This document shows, in pieces, positions 23,222-32,124 of a DNA stretch of 64,000 nt. This DNA is from a virus. The notes under the pieces were generated by a model. That model was not told where the DNA came from and searched no databases. It saw only the letters and a list, made by a program, of their open reading frames with translations. How positions within the stretch are numbered: the first letter of the stretch is position 1; each line of letters opens with the position of its first letter. A program made the position numbers and the translations under genes. The stretch spans positions 1 to 64,000 of IMG/VR virus record IMGVR_UViG_3300036841_000085; one strand, 5' to 3'.

Positions 23222-26200
23222 CAGCCAAACGCTCCATTAGGCATCGAATCGAAAGCCTCAGTGACGTGATTGGAGAAGTTGTCCAGGTGAGCGGTCACGA
23301 TCTGCCCGACCCGCTGGGCGAAAGACTCGCCATCTTCGCCCGGTTGCTGCACGATCTGTCCGATTGACACGAGAGGCCCACCGGAGCCGCTCCGGACGGC
23401 CTGAGCGCCAGCGGCGCTACTCTGAGCCCTGCGAGCCGGGATAACGGCTTCCGGGGCTCCGGTGTTGTTCACCGCCATGGTGACGCCAGGCATGAGCAAG
23501 CCGCCCTGGTCGTATGGTTTGTAGGCACCACCAGCTGCCACGCTCTTGACACCAGGCACGTTGCTGATGTCGCCATACGCCGCCTTGATATAGGCGATGC
23601 CAGCCATGATTTGTGCCACCGGGTCCATGGGGTCCATACCCTGCGGCGTGTACTTGGAGCGATTGCTACCGGTCAGCTGCATTAGACCCACGCTGGCGTT
23701 GCCCGCCTGGGCGTTCACGTCAGTCATGTTGGCCGCGCCTGGATTGCCGCCCGACTCATGCATCACGATGGTATTCAGGCCGCCGGCCCAGGACGCGTCC
23801 ACGCCCGATGCCTTGATCGCCTGGTCGATCCAGGAGCCCACGTCACCGGTGCCGCCTGGCAGACGGCCAGATATATTGGAGCCCAGGCTGGAAAATGCCG
23901 AGCCCACCGAACTGGCGATGGTGCCCAGTACGCCTTTCAGGTCGTCACTCTTGGACTGAATGCCGGTGATCAGACCGTCCATCATGTTGACACCGATCTG
24001 ATCGCGCATATAGGTCGACGGCGAGTTGATGCCCAGTTGCTGCTTCACGAACTTGAGCCCGTCATCGACCGCGCCCCAAATGGCGTTGCCGATAGTGGGA
24101 CCTGCCGTCGACCACCAGGCAGCCACACCCTGCCACATGTTGTTCATGACACCGATCATCTCGGCGCCGAACTGACCGCCCACCGTGGTCACGCCTTCGT
24201 GGATGGCTGAGCCCATGGCATCCATCATGTTACCGACGCCGGTGACCATCGGCGCCACCCACTCGGCCGCTCGCTGCTCCAGGGCGTTCAAGATGTCGCC
24301 CAGGTCGTCGCGCACGTTCTGCGGTATCATCTGCCAGACGTTCTGGATGGCCTGCCCGATACCCTCCAGGGCACCACCGAAGCGCCGCGCCACGTCGTCA
24401 CCGTTGGTCCATAGCTCGGTCAGCCCGACGAACGGAATCGCCAGGTCGAGCGCATCGTGTGCCAGGTCGCGGATAGTGTCCCGGTTGTCGATCAGCATTT
24501 GGAAGAACGGCCGCGTCTTGTCGCCCATCTCCGGGCCAAACGTGGTCTCGATCTGATGCTGCAGGATACCGAAGGCACCGGGGTCGCCGGTCAGTCCCTC
24601 CTTGATGGCTCGGAAGCTATCCATCACGCCCGACTGGTCTATCATCGAACCCAGGTGGTCGAAGGCATCCGCCATCTTGAGGATCACATCGATGGCACCA
24701 TTCAGCGGCCCGACGAACAGGCCACCGATGTCACGACTGAGCCCCTGCATACGCTGCTGCAGGATGGACATCTGCGTCTCAGGATCTTTTTGCGCCTTCG
24801 CCCAGGCTTGAGACACGTACTGACCTGTCAGCTGGTCATCATTCAGGTCTTTGAGGATCTGGTCGTAGTCGTCAGCACCCTTACCCATCAACAGCGCCGC
24901 ACCGATGCCGCCGCGCTGAGCGTTGAGTAGCTTTAGGGTCTCGTCCGTGGCCTGCGCCTGGGTCAAGCCCATCTTCTGGTAGGCGTCGGTGGTCTTGGCG
25001 AAGATGCCAGTGAAGCCCAGTTGCGACACGCCGGTGGCGGTGTATGCGTCTTTCAGGTCGACGCCGGTGGTGTTGGTCAGCTTCTCAATCTCTTTTTGGG
25101 CAGCCGACGCTGGCTTGATGATGTGCGTCAGCATGTTGACCACCTGCGTCTGGCTCTCGGCCGCGTCGTAGCCATTTCTGGTCAAGGCAGCCATGGACGC
25201 GCCCACCTGGTCGAGCGGTACTCCAAGCTGGGCGGCGAAAGCCACCGCTCGCCCGCTGTTCTCAGCGAACTGCTCCATGGTCATGTTGCCTTCGGCAGCC
25301 GACACGTGCAGCACGCCCATGGCATGCGCCGCGTTCTGCGTCACCGTGGCCACGTCGCCCTGGTCCTGCTTGTACTGGTGCAGCGTCGACGCCAGGATAG
25401 TGCCTGTCTGCGCCACGTCAGCACCGGTGGACGCCGCCGCCTCCGCAGCCACTTTCATGACACCATTCATGGCGTCGGTATTCTGCGTCAGGTCCATGAT
25501 ATTGCGGCTGGCTTCGATCAGCGGCGTGGTGGCGATGCCGAACTCCTGGCTGGTGTCACTGACGTTCTTGGCCAACGTAGCCATGTCCTCATTGGTCAGC
25601 GTGGTGTTGTTCTGCAGGATCATTAGCTCGTGGTTGAAGTCGGCCGCGTTCTTCGTCGCGGCACTGGCTCCGACCGCCACGGCACCTACGGCCGCTCCCA
25701 CACCAGTAGCAGCACCAAGACCGCCAAGAGCCCCCAAACCGGCAACTCCACCAAGCTCTGGGGCAATGCCACTAACAACATCTTCGCCAACTCCCAGGCT
25801 GGTCCTGGCCGCGCCACCCAGCCGACTGGCCAAGCTGGACGCGCCAGATGAGACCGTGCTGGCTGCTCGGCTGGCAGCGCTACTGGCTTTGGCCGTGGCC
25901 GTGCCGCCGGTGCCCACCTTGACGTTGGCGCCCTTGCTCAGCTTGTCGACCTCAGTCTGGATCTGCTTTAGCCTGGTCGATGCCTGGTCGGTCACGCCCA
26001 CGCGGATGGTGGTGCGGCTGGTCTGGCTGAGCTTGGATACCTCCGTCTGAATAGCCTTCATCTTGGAAGATGCCTGGTCATTCATGGTCAGCTTGATCTG
26101 CATGGCCTGCATCTTGGCCATGCGCTCGATCGCCTGCTGGTACTGCTTCTCTATCTGCGACAGCTGCGTCTGGAAGCGCCGCTCGTCAATGTTGATGACG

Positions 26201-26265
26201 ATAGTTTCCTGGTAGCTGACCCCGGCAGCGGCGCCTCCGCCGCCAGCGCTCATTACCACGAACAC
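23221..26265 (-). CDS. Tape measure protein with lytic transglycosylase domain, 1014 aa
   Basis: The N-terminus is coiled coil with repeated QIEKQYQQA-type heptads, followed by a Gly/Ala membrane-active region (about 145-195) and a TMP core. Residues about 810-920 form an SLT-type transglycosylase domain (IVMHESGGNPGA and ASVGLMQL), which cuts glycan strands during DNA entry. Residues 934-965 come from a dispersed palindromic element, close to the C-terminus. GTG at 26259 after GGAGG may be the true start. Length fits a tail of roughly 150 nm by the usual rule. Confidence 0.92.
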   Translation of the reverse strand: MFVVMSAGGGGAAAGVSYQETIVINIDERRFQTQLSQIEKQYQQAIERMAKMQAMQIKLTMNDQASSKMKAIQTEVSKLSQTSRTTIRVGVTDQASTRLKQIQTEVDKLSKGANVKVGTGGTATAKASSAASRAASTVSSGASSLASRLGGAARTSLGVGEDVVSGIAPELGGVAGLGALGGLGAATGVGAAVGAVAVGASAATKNAADFNHELMILQNNTTLTNEDMATLAKNVSDTSQEFGIATTPLIEASRNIMDLTQNTDAMNGVMKVAAEAAASTGADVAQTGTILASTLHQYKQDQGDVATVTQNAAHAMGVLHVSAAEGNMTMEQFAENSGRAVAFAAQLGVPLDQVGASMAALTRNGYDAAESQTQVVNMLTHIIKPASAAQKEIEKLTNTTGVDLKDAYTATGVSQLGFTGIFAKTTDAYQKMGLTQAQATDETLKLLNAQRGGIGAALLMGKGADDYDQILKDLNDDQLTGQYVSQAWAKAQKDPETQMSILQQRMQGLSRDIGGLFVGPLNGAIDVILKMADAFDHLGSMIDQSGVMDSFRAIKEGLTGDPGAFGILQHQIETTFGPEMGDKTRPFFQMLIDNRDTIRDLAHDALDLAIPFVGLTELWTNGDDVARRFGGALEGIGQAIQNVWQMIPQNVRDDLGDILNALEQRAAEWVAPMVTGVGNMMDAMGSAIHEGVTTVGGQFGAEMIGVMNNMWQGVAAWWSTAGPTIGNAIWGAVDDGLKFVKQQLGINSPSTYMRDQIGVNMMDGLITGIQSKSDDLKGVLGTIASSVGSAFSSLGSNISGRLPGGTGDVGSWIDQAIKASGVDASWAGGLNTIVMHESGGNPGAANMTDVNAQAGNASVGLMQLTGSNRSKYTPQGMDPMDPVAQIMAGIAYIKAAYGDISNVPGVKSVAAGGAYKPYDQGGLLMPGVTMAVNNTGAPEAVIPARRAQSSAAGAQAVRSGSGGPLVSIGQIVQQPGEDGESFAQRVGQIVTAHLDNFSNHVTEAFDSMPNGAFG
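23371..23464. repeat. Dispersed palindromic element, copy 4
   Basis: GAGAGGCCCACCGGAGC to GGGGCTCCGGTG. It contains GCTCCGGACGGCC. In frame near the C-terminus of the tape measure. Confidence 0.6.
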
Positions 26266-26287
26266 GCCTCCAGGCGAGCATACCCAA

Positions 26288-26392
26288 GAGAGGCTATCCG
26301 GAGACCAAGGAGACCGCCTCTGCCCGTCAGGACGGCCCGGTAGCCGTCCAGCGCCCCGCAGCGTCCGGACGGCCTCCGGAACAGCCTGGGCC
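26288..26392. repeat. Dispersed palindromic element, copy 5 (intergenic)
   Basis: GAGAGGCTATCCGGAGACC to GTCCGGACGGCCTCCGG. It occupies the 138-bp gap between the frameshifted tail chaperone and the tape measure, where phages normally keep the genes nearly abutting. Confidence 0.62.
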
Positions 26393-26403
26393 GGGAGGGT
26401 AGC

Positions 26404-27182
26404 TCAGGCACGGTTCCGATCATTCTCCTGCTCGACATGGAACTCGGCCGACACCTGCAACCAGGTGAACTGGAAGTCTGACAGTTGCTCCAGGTCCCAC
26501 GGCGTGAAGCGACCGCCGGTGAGCCAGAATAACTCGTGAGCCCAGCGCATGAAGCCATGCTCGGCCCGCGTTATTTTTCCAGTATCTCCCGCTGCTCGAC
26601 CTGCGCCTCTGAGCCCAGGTCATACAGCGCCAGGATAGCGGTAATCTGCTCAGTGTCGGTCAACATTTTGCCGATCAACTCCCAGCCTTCGCCCACCTGG
26701 TAGCGCCGACGCAGCGCCGCTGAGTCCCAGAACCTGTCCCTATCCTCGCGCACCGTGGCCGTGTATAGCATACGCAACTCGGCCTCATTTACATCTACTT
26801 CACGGTCAGTGATGTTGCGCCGCAGGCCGCGCTGTGGTGACTCGTCCCTGGCCAGCCGCTCGCACTGCAGACGCTCCCTGCGTTGCAGCGCCCTAATCCT
26901 GATGCTGAACTGCTCCAGGACGGGCAGGCCACCCTCATCCTTGACAGGCCGCCACTTGTCGCCCACCTGCTCCACCTTGGGCACCTTGATGCGTGGGAAG
27001 TTGAGCCGCGTCACCGGAATGATGCTGGACAGGTTATCGGCCTGGTCAACCAGGGCAGCCACCACCGGGTCTTCCATATCCAGGAAATCATCCACCGGCG
27101 CCGGCCGCTGGCGGGTGACCCAATCGTTGCCACCCTCAGCGACGGTACCGGCGGTCAGCGGCCCGTTATGCGTCGACTCCAT
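26404..27182 (-). CDS. Tail assembly chaperone, -1 frameshift fusion, 259 aa
   Basis: At 26571-26580 the message reads GGAAAAATAA. Slippage by -1 on G-GAA-AAA bypasses the TAA stop and continues as ITRAEHGFMRWAHELFWLTG and 36 more residues to a TGA at 26404-26406. The extension is protein-like (Trp-rich, ending HVEQENDRNRA) with no start codon of its own in a good context. The fused G-GT arrangement is conserved across long-tailed phages. Confidence 0.72.
26571..27182 (-). CDS. Tail assembly chaperone, zero-frame product, 203 aa
   Basis: Lies between the tail tube and tape measure, as all gpG/XkdN-type chaperones do. The protein is helical and charged, with QFSIRIRALQRRERLQCERLARDE cited in part near residue 90. 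It ends EILEK at a GGAAAAATAA sequence that allows a -1 frameshift into a 56-codon extension. These proteins bind the tape measure during tail assembly. Confidence 0.8.
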   Translation of the reverse strand: MESTHNGPLTAGTVAEGGNDWVTRQRPAPVDDFLDMEDPVVAALVDQADNLSSIIPVTRLNFPRIKVPKVEQVGDKWRPVKDEGGLPVLEQFSIRIRALQRRERLQCERLARDESPQRGLRRNITDREVDVNEAELRMLYTATVREDRDRFWDSAALRRRYQVGEGWELIGKMLTDTEQITAILALYDLGSEAQVEQREILEK

Positions 27183-27203
27183 AGAGTCGCTCCCTTCTGC
27201 TGG

Positions 27204-27647
27204 TTACAGATCCCAGCCCTGGTCGAGTACCGGTCGGGTGTTCATCCGAAATGAGTACGTCCTGGTCTTGGCTCGCCCGGTCTGGCTGCCGCCCAACTCC
27301 AGGTCGCCGTCAGAGTAGGCGTCGGTGACCACCCAGCGAGACACCGCGCCGTCGCCGCGCTCCTGCTCACCGATGAAGCTGAATGCGATATCGTCGCCCG
27401 AGTTGTCGGCCGCAATAAGCTGCGACGGCAAGCGGTCGCTGATGGATAGCTCGTCGAAGGCCAGGGCATACGCCACGCTGGTCAGCTTGCTGTACTGCAT
27501 CACGTCGTCGAGCACCTGCACGTCATCACGGCGGGCCGTCCTGGTGACAGCCCACCTGGTGCAGGTGGCTACTTTGGCGCCATTCCAGTAGAAGCGACCA
27601 CGGTAACCTTCCGCGATCTTTTGAATATCCGATGGTGCAGCGGTCAT
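27204..27647 (-). CDS. Tail tube protein (XkdM-like), 147 aa
   Basis: A 147-residue strand-rich protein directly after the sheath gene. The pattern GRFYWNGAKVATCTRW, then ELSISDRLP and the terminal MNTRPVLDQGWDL fits XkdM / DUF2001 tube proteins, which stack as hexamers inside the sheath. Preceded by GGGAGGTTGAATCG. Confidence 0.85.
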   Translation of the reverse strand: MTAAPSDIQKIAEGYRGRFYWNGAKVATCTRWAVTRTARRDDVQVLDDVMQYSKLTSVAYALAFDELSISDRLPSQLIAADNSGDDIAFSFIGEQERGDGAVSRWVVTDAYSDGDLELGGSQTGRAKTRTYSFRMNTRPVLDQGWDL

Positions 27648-27667
27648 AGGTTCGATTCAACCTCCCT

Positions 27668-29137
27668 CTACTGGCTGGTGTTGAGCTTGATGATGATGGT
27701 GTCGACACCACCCACGTCCATGAACGGATCGATCTTGAATGCGTAAGTGCCGGCCGGCGCCGCGTTTTGGACTGTCTGGTCGAGCACCAGCTTGCTGGAC
27801 GGGTCGAGTGCCGCCGGCATGTACGCCGCCAGGCACCGTTGCCCGGTCGCTAGCAGATCCAGAAGGCCCACCTGGTTCTGCAGCGGCCGGGCATCCGGGT
27901 CAGGGTCCATGATGCGATCCAACAGGGTCTGCATCAGGTCATCCACGATGGTGAACACGCGTACCGACCTGTCGACCATCTTCCAGGCCGGGTCGATGTT
28001 CTCTGCCCATAGCGGCGGAATACCTACGTTGACCACGCTGGTCACGCCCTTGCTGGTCACCACGCGACCACGGTGGTCATGCGTGGCATAAATCATACCC
28101 GCTTGCTGGGCGTACGCCGAGTCGCTCCTGGACAGGTCGTGCGGGATGGCCGTGGCGTCTGGAATAGCTCGGCCGGTCATAGTGTGCGTCGGCCGCATGG
28201 TGCTGATAATACCAGCTACTCTGGCGGCGAAGTTGGCTCCCGCCACCGCGCCGTTGGCTGTCTGGAAATCATTGGCCACGTACACCATGGCTGGATCGTT
28301 GATGGCGGCCACGGTCGGCGCCGCCTGCTGCACGCTGACGGTGTTGATGTTCTGGCCAGCCACCGCCATGCGCCGCAGACCCTGCATGATGGCTTGGTCA
28401 ATGAAGCCCTGCAGCGCCACGTGCTCGACCGGATCTTCGCTATCCTCACACAGCGCGAACCAGGGATAGCTGAGCAGCATCTGCCTGGCCGCGTCCATGC
28501 CTGCCGCAGTCACCACCGGGTCGGAGCCGCCCGACACCGGCACCTGCGTGACCAGCCCCAGGTTGTCGCCGGCCGCGCCGCTGCCCGAGTACGCCGCGCT
28601 GAAGTACACCGAGCCACCCACGCTGGCGTTGAGCGCATTCATCAGGTCGCCGGCGGTATGCGTGGCGCCGATGTTCTTGGTCTCCAACGGCAGGCCGCCG
28701 TAGAAGGTGACGAACTCGTAGGTGCCTGGCAGCGCCGGGCTCTGGCGCAGGCTGACCTGCATGGCCATGGCACCTGGATTCTTGGCCGTCAGTTGCACAC
28801 TGGGCGTAACTGGCGCCACGGTGCTAAGGATCAAGGTGGCCGCCGCACCACCGGTGCCACCCGCTCGAACGCAGTAGGCTGCCTGGGCGCCGCCAGCCAG
28901 TGCCTGCGCCATCAGCGAGTTGATGGTCGACGACGCACCAAAGTACCTGGTGGTGTCGTCCACGCCATAGCACAACTGCGGTACGTTGAGCGGTCCCCAG
29001 GAGGCACGACCTACCAGGGCGACCACGCCGCGCACCGTAGACGGCGTCGGCACACTGCTGGTCAGCCGTAAATAGCCGCCTGGCAGGATGGGAAAGACGC
29101 CTGGGCGAATAATCTGACCGAAGGCTAGGGTAGCCAC
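27668..29137 (-). CDS. Contractile tail sheath protein, 489 aa
   Basis: The N-terminus (RPGVFPILP, then VRGVVALVGRASWGP) and C-terminal QRCLAAYMPAALDPSSKL match XkdK-type sheath proteins. The middle holds a variable beta domain (about 100-230). This protein shows that the virion is a myovirus. Its contraction drives the tube through the envelope. Confidence 0.93.
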   Translation of the reverse strand: MATLAFGQIIRPGVFPILPGGYLRLTSSVPTPSTVRGVVALVGRASWGPLNVPQLCYGVDDTTRYFGASSTINSLMAQALAGGAQAAYCVRAGGTGGAAATLILSTVAPVTPSVQLTAKNPGAMAMQVSLRQSPALPGTYEFVTFYGGLPLETKNIGATHTAGDLMNALNASVGGSVYFSAAYSGSGAAGDNLGLVTQVPVSGGSDPVVTAAGMDAARQMLLSYPWFALCEDSEDPVEHVALQGFIDQAIMQGLRRMAVAGQNINTVSVQQAAPTVAAINDPAMVYVANDFQTANGAVAGANFAARVAGIISTMRPTHTMTGRAIPDATAIPHDLSRSDSAYAQQAGMIYATHDHRGRVVTSKGVTSVVNVGIPPLWAENIDPAWKMVDRSVRVFTIVDDLMQTLLDRIMDPDPDARPLQNQVGLLDLLATGQRCLAAYMPAALDPSSKLVLDQTVQNAAPAGTYAFKIDPFMDVGGVDTIIIKLNTSQ

Positions 29138-29143
29138 TTCGTG

Positions 29144-29494
29144 CTATACCTCCCGATTGCTTACTTCGTCCAGAGCGGCCCGCATCTCATCCTCACTAAG
29201 CCGCATCCGGCCGCGCATCACGAAGGCAGCCCGCACCAGGCTCTCCGGTTGATTAAAGGCAGCCGCCGCCACTTCGGGCTCGGTCACCAAGAATCCCTGG
29301 CCAGCGCTGGCCAGTAGTTCATCCTCATGCACCGCCCGCTCGTGATCGACGGCGGGCGTGACAGGTCCAGGGTTGACCGGCTGGTGCGTGGTATCATTGG
29401 CCGGTGGTGTCTGGACCGGGTTATCGCTGACAGGCGGTACGTTCGTCACGACCTGCTCTGATTTGCTGGACGACGATGGCTTGTCTTGAGTCAT
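29144..29494 (-). CDS. Hypothetical protein, sheath-proximal, 116 aa
   Basis: Residues 1-50 are a disordered Ser/Pro/Thr region. Residues 60-116 are helical (AAFNQPESLVRAAFVMRGRM, then LSEDEMRAALDEV). Some contractile phages have a small chaperone-like gene here. Function unknown. Confidence 0.6.
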   Translation of the reverse strand: MTQDKPSSSSKSEQVVTNVPPVSDNPVQTPPANDTTHQPVNPGPVTPAVDHERAVHEDELLASAGQGFLVTEPEVAAAAFNQPESLVRAAFVMRGRMRLSEDEMRAALDEVSNREV

Positions 29495-30447
29495 GGTATC
29501 GGTGCCCTTGCCTTCATGGGTTGAGTAAGCACGACATGATCGACCGGGACAGCATCTTCGTCCGGCGTGTCGGTCTGGATGTACCTGGCTCGCAGCGTCA
29601 GCTGACCATCATGGAATGCGTCGGCCGTGGCGTCGCCGCGTATCACAGACACCTGCAGTGGGCTGGCACCGGTCGAGTCGTGCATCACGCACCAGCCTTC
29701 GGTGGTGTTGGGCGTCAGTGCCTGGGCGAGATCCGTCAACCTCCCGACTCGCGAAATAGGGTCTGGCGTGATCACGTGCACACCTACCTGCGCCTCCATC
29801 CACCATACCTCCAGGGCGGCCTGCTCCATGGGTATCGGTGGCTGCGCGAAGCGAGAGTACACGAACGGCGTAGTGGGCGTGGGCGTGGCCAGCGCCGGGT
29901 CGGTCTGCACACCTGGCAACATCTGCTCTATATTCCAGGCGATCTCTTCCAGTACCCAGTGCTGCTGGTGGCGGAAGTTGGTGGCCGACAGGTTGAACTC
30001 GACCGGTCGGGCGATGGCCATCAGGGTCTCGTCCCTGGTGTCTTGCACGGCCACGCCGATATACTCGACCAGGTAGCGGCTACCCAGCACGCCGGGCTGC
30101 TCCGTGACCGGCTCGCCCAGCGCCGCAGCTTCGTCAATCCAGGCCGACTGACCGTCTGGCGTCAGGGCGTTGACTACCTCAGAGTTGATCTGGTCGAGCA
30201 GGCGGTACGACGCTACCTCATCCTCCATGCCGACGAACGACCACACGAACACTGGCGTAGCTTTGGCACCCCAGCCGCTGATGATGCTGTCGTTGCTGAA
30301 CCGCAGGACGATAAACGGCGTCTGCGTGGTTGCCAGCGGCATATCCGACTCGAACACGCGGCCGTCTACCTCAGGCACGCCGCCAGACACCAGGCGCCGC
30401 ACAAGCTCGCGAGCGGTGGTCGGCACCGGTGACGGCGGCCAGGTCAC
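29491..30447 (-). CDS. Tail terminator / tail completion-like protein, 318 aa
   Basis: Located between the gp10-like neck gene and the sheath, where the tail terminator normally lies. The protein looks like two similar-sized halves, each alpha/beta. The first contains ELVRRLVSGGVPEVDGRVF. Usual terminators are 130-180 aa, so this could be a fusion or duplication. Identity rests on position. Confidence 0.5.
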   Translation of the reverse strand: MTWPPSPVPTTARELVRRLVSGGVPEVDGRVFESDMPLATTQTPFIVLRFSNDSIISGWGAKATPVFVWSFVGMEDEVASYRLLDQINSEVVNALTPDGQSAWIDEAAALGEPVTEQPGVLGSRYLVEYIGVAVQDTRDETLMAIARPVEFNLSATNFRHQQHWVLEEIAWNIEQMLPGVQTDPALATPTPTTPFVYSRFAQPPIPMEQAALEVWWMEAQVGVHVITPDPISRVGRLTDLAQALTPNTTEGWCVMHDSTGASPLQVSVIRGDATADAFHDGQLTLRARYIQTDTPDEDAVPVDHVVLTQPMKARAPIP

Positions 30448-30851
30448 AGTGCTACACCAAGCCGCCTGGCAGCACGTGCATGCGTGCCGACTGTCTTAGC
30501 CATCTTGCTGACGGTAGGCTGGACGATGGCGAAGCGCTGGCCGTGCGCCTTCTCCAGGAAAATGCCGTAGTGCACCATTGGGTCGCTCTTGACAGGCGCA
30601 CCGCTAACAGGGATATGATTGTAGCCCACGCGCATGTTGACCTGCGTGACCAGGCTGCTGATCCTGGGCGGATCGACAATGGCGCCCAGGCTCTTCTCGG
30701 CATTGTGCGTGCGATTGGTCCATGGATGGCTGGATTTCATGCGCTGTTCCATGGATTGCCCGTCTTGTTGCATCGCCCTGACCATCCTGGTCAGCTGCTG
30801 CCTGGCGATGGTCTGGTGGTGCCTGGTTATCGCCTGCGCCAGTTTACCCAT
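30444..30851 (-). CDS. gp10-like neck / minor tail protein, 135 aa
   Basis: The C-terminal pattern VHYGIFLEKAHGQRFAIVQPTV is typical of the HK97 gp10 / minor tail protein family of head-tail joining. Charged N-terminal helix. Overlaps the next gene by 4 nt. Confidence 0.75.
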   Translation of the reverse strand: MGKLAQAITRHHQTIARQQLTRMVRAMQQDGQSMEQRMKSSHPWTNRTHNAEKSLGAIVDPPRISSLVTQVNMRVGYNHIPVSGAPVKSDPMVHYGIFLEKAHGQRFAIVQPTVSKMAKTVGTHARAARRLGVAL

Positions 30852-30853
30852 TT

Positions 30854-31264
30854 TTACGTGTACTTCTCCAGGATAGCACGGAAGCCGCCAGGCGCAACAG
30901 CCCCACCGAGTGGCGTTACCTTCAAGATGCGAAATCTGGCATGGTCGTAGCCGCCCGAGTATGGGTCGGTGAACAGCACGCTGTCGCGCTCAAGCTCCGA
31001 GTCGACCAGGACGATGTCGGGTAGTGGCGCGAAGTTGAGCCGCCAGCCGCTGTCCGTCCTGACATCCTCTATGTCCGTGTTTGGACCACCTGGCGCGGTC
31101 ATGCTCGGATCGAACAGGGCGCCGGTGTACGGCCCGTAGATGCTGGTCAGATTCTCCAAGTGGCCCTCTTCCGACGAGCGCTCGTGACGCACCACCCAGA
31201 AGGTCTGCGGCCGGAGAGCCACCAGGCGCTGCATGGTCGACAGGATGCTCACCAGGCGCTCCAA
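30854..31264 (-). CDS. Head closure-like protein, 136 aa
   Basis: A strand-rich protein between the connector and the gp10-like gene. The N-terminal helix (ERLVSILSTMQRLVALR) is followed by strands. Position fits a head-tail closure (stopper) protein. The sequence alone is not diagnostic. Confidence 0.55.
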   Translation of the reverse strand: MERLVSILSTMQRLVALRPQTFWVVRHERSSEEGHLENLTSIYGPYTGALFDPSMTAPGGPNTDIEDVRTDSGWRLNFAPLPDIVLVDSELERDSVLFTDPYSGGYDHARFRILKVTPLGGAVAPGGFRAILEKYT

Positions 31265-31776
31265 GGATACTGCAGCGGGTAGACACCGGTGCCGTAGCGA
31301 GCGCCCACCAGCCAGCCGCGCCGACCGGACGCCACGCCGAAGGTAGGAGGCTGCGGGTAGTTGTCCACGCCGCTGGCGTCCATGACCAGCGACATAGCGC
31401 TTTCGGCCAGATCCATGGCGATCTGCGCCGGGTCGCTCTTGCTGGCTTGTGCCTGGTAGCTGTAGTCGGGCAGCTTCTCCGACAGCAGGATGGGCACCTG
31501 GCGCACCAGGAAGGCCGCCGTGAGCATGACGGCGGCCCGGTGTAGCTTGATGTCGTCGAGTGGCACGTCGGCGCCGAGAGATGCCACCCAGGACGCCACC
31601 ATGTCGCAGGCGCGAACTCCGAACATGTCAGACAGGATGGTCGCGTCGGTCAGATCAGCCGACGACAGGTTGGTACTGATCAGCGCCCTGACCGCGTCGG
31701 TGTCGGCCGGCGCGTACAGGGTCGGCCCACTACCTGCTTGGCCGGTGGTCTCCGGGCTAGTGATGATGATAGGCAT
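31249..31776 (-). CDS. Head-tail connector protein (gp6-like), 175 aa
   Basis: The helical core (TDAVRALISTNLSSADLTDA and LHRAAVMLTAAFLVRQVPILL) resembles gp6-type adaptor proteins that dock below the portal. It has its own N18 promoter 27 nt upstream. Confidence 0.62.
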   Translation of the reverse strand: MPIIITSPETTGQAGSGPTLYAPADTDAVRALISTNLSSADLTDATILSDMFGVRACDMVASWVASLGADVPLDDIKLHRAAVMLTAAFLVRQVPILLSEKLPDYSYQAQASKSDPAQIAMDLAESAMSLVMDASGVDNYPQPPTFGVASGRRGWLVGARYGTGVYPLQYPWSAW

Positions 31777-31802
31777 CGATCGTCAATCAACCCGCTGGCT
31801 GC

Positions 31803-31832
31803 AGCGTATCACGGCCTGCTGGCGCTCTTCAA
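31803..31832 (-). promoter_or_regulatory. TTGAAG-N18-TACGCT promoter within late operon
   Basis: Reads TTGAAG, 18 nt, TACGCT within GATACGCT on the minus strand. It lies just before the 3' end (31834) of the upstream gene and 27 nt before the connector ATG, giving the neck and tail genes an extra start point. Confidence 0.65.
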
Positions 31833-31833
31833 G

Positions 31834-32124
31834 CTACATGCCAATGATGCGCGAGATAAACGTCATGTCGATGCCCTGCAGCGCCTGGTCCAGCTGGCTG
31901 ATGGCTGTCTTGATGTCGGTCTCCTGAGTATCGCTGAACCAGTACGGCGCCGCTTTCAGGTCGGTGGCTGCCATGAAGTTCTGGTCCTGCTGGATGGTGG
32001 CTTTGGTGGCCACGAAGCCACGCAGATGCGTACCCACCAGGCCGTTCACTTCGTCGGCGCTCTTCGGGTTAGTGCCGATCGTTGACGGTGGCGGATTGGT
32101 TGGCTCGGTAGGCTCGTCAGTCAT
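31834..32124 (-). CDS. Small fibre-adjacent protein, 96 aa
   Basis: ATG overlaps the fibre stop (ATGA). Thr/Pro-rich N-terminus, then a helical part ([19 protein letters not shown]). Possibly a fibre chaperone or structural accessory. Not recognised. Confidence 0.58.
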   Translation of the reverse strand: MTDEPTEPTNPPPSTIGTNPKSADEVNGLVGTHLRGFVATKATIQQDQNFMAATDLKAAPYWFSDTQETDIKTAISQLDQALQGIDMTFISRIIGM

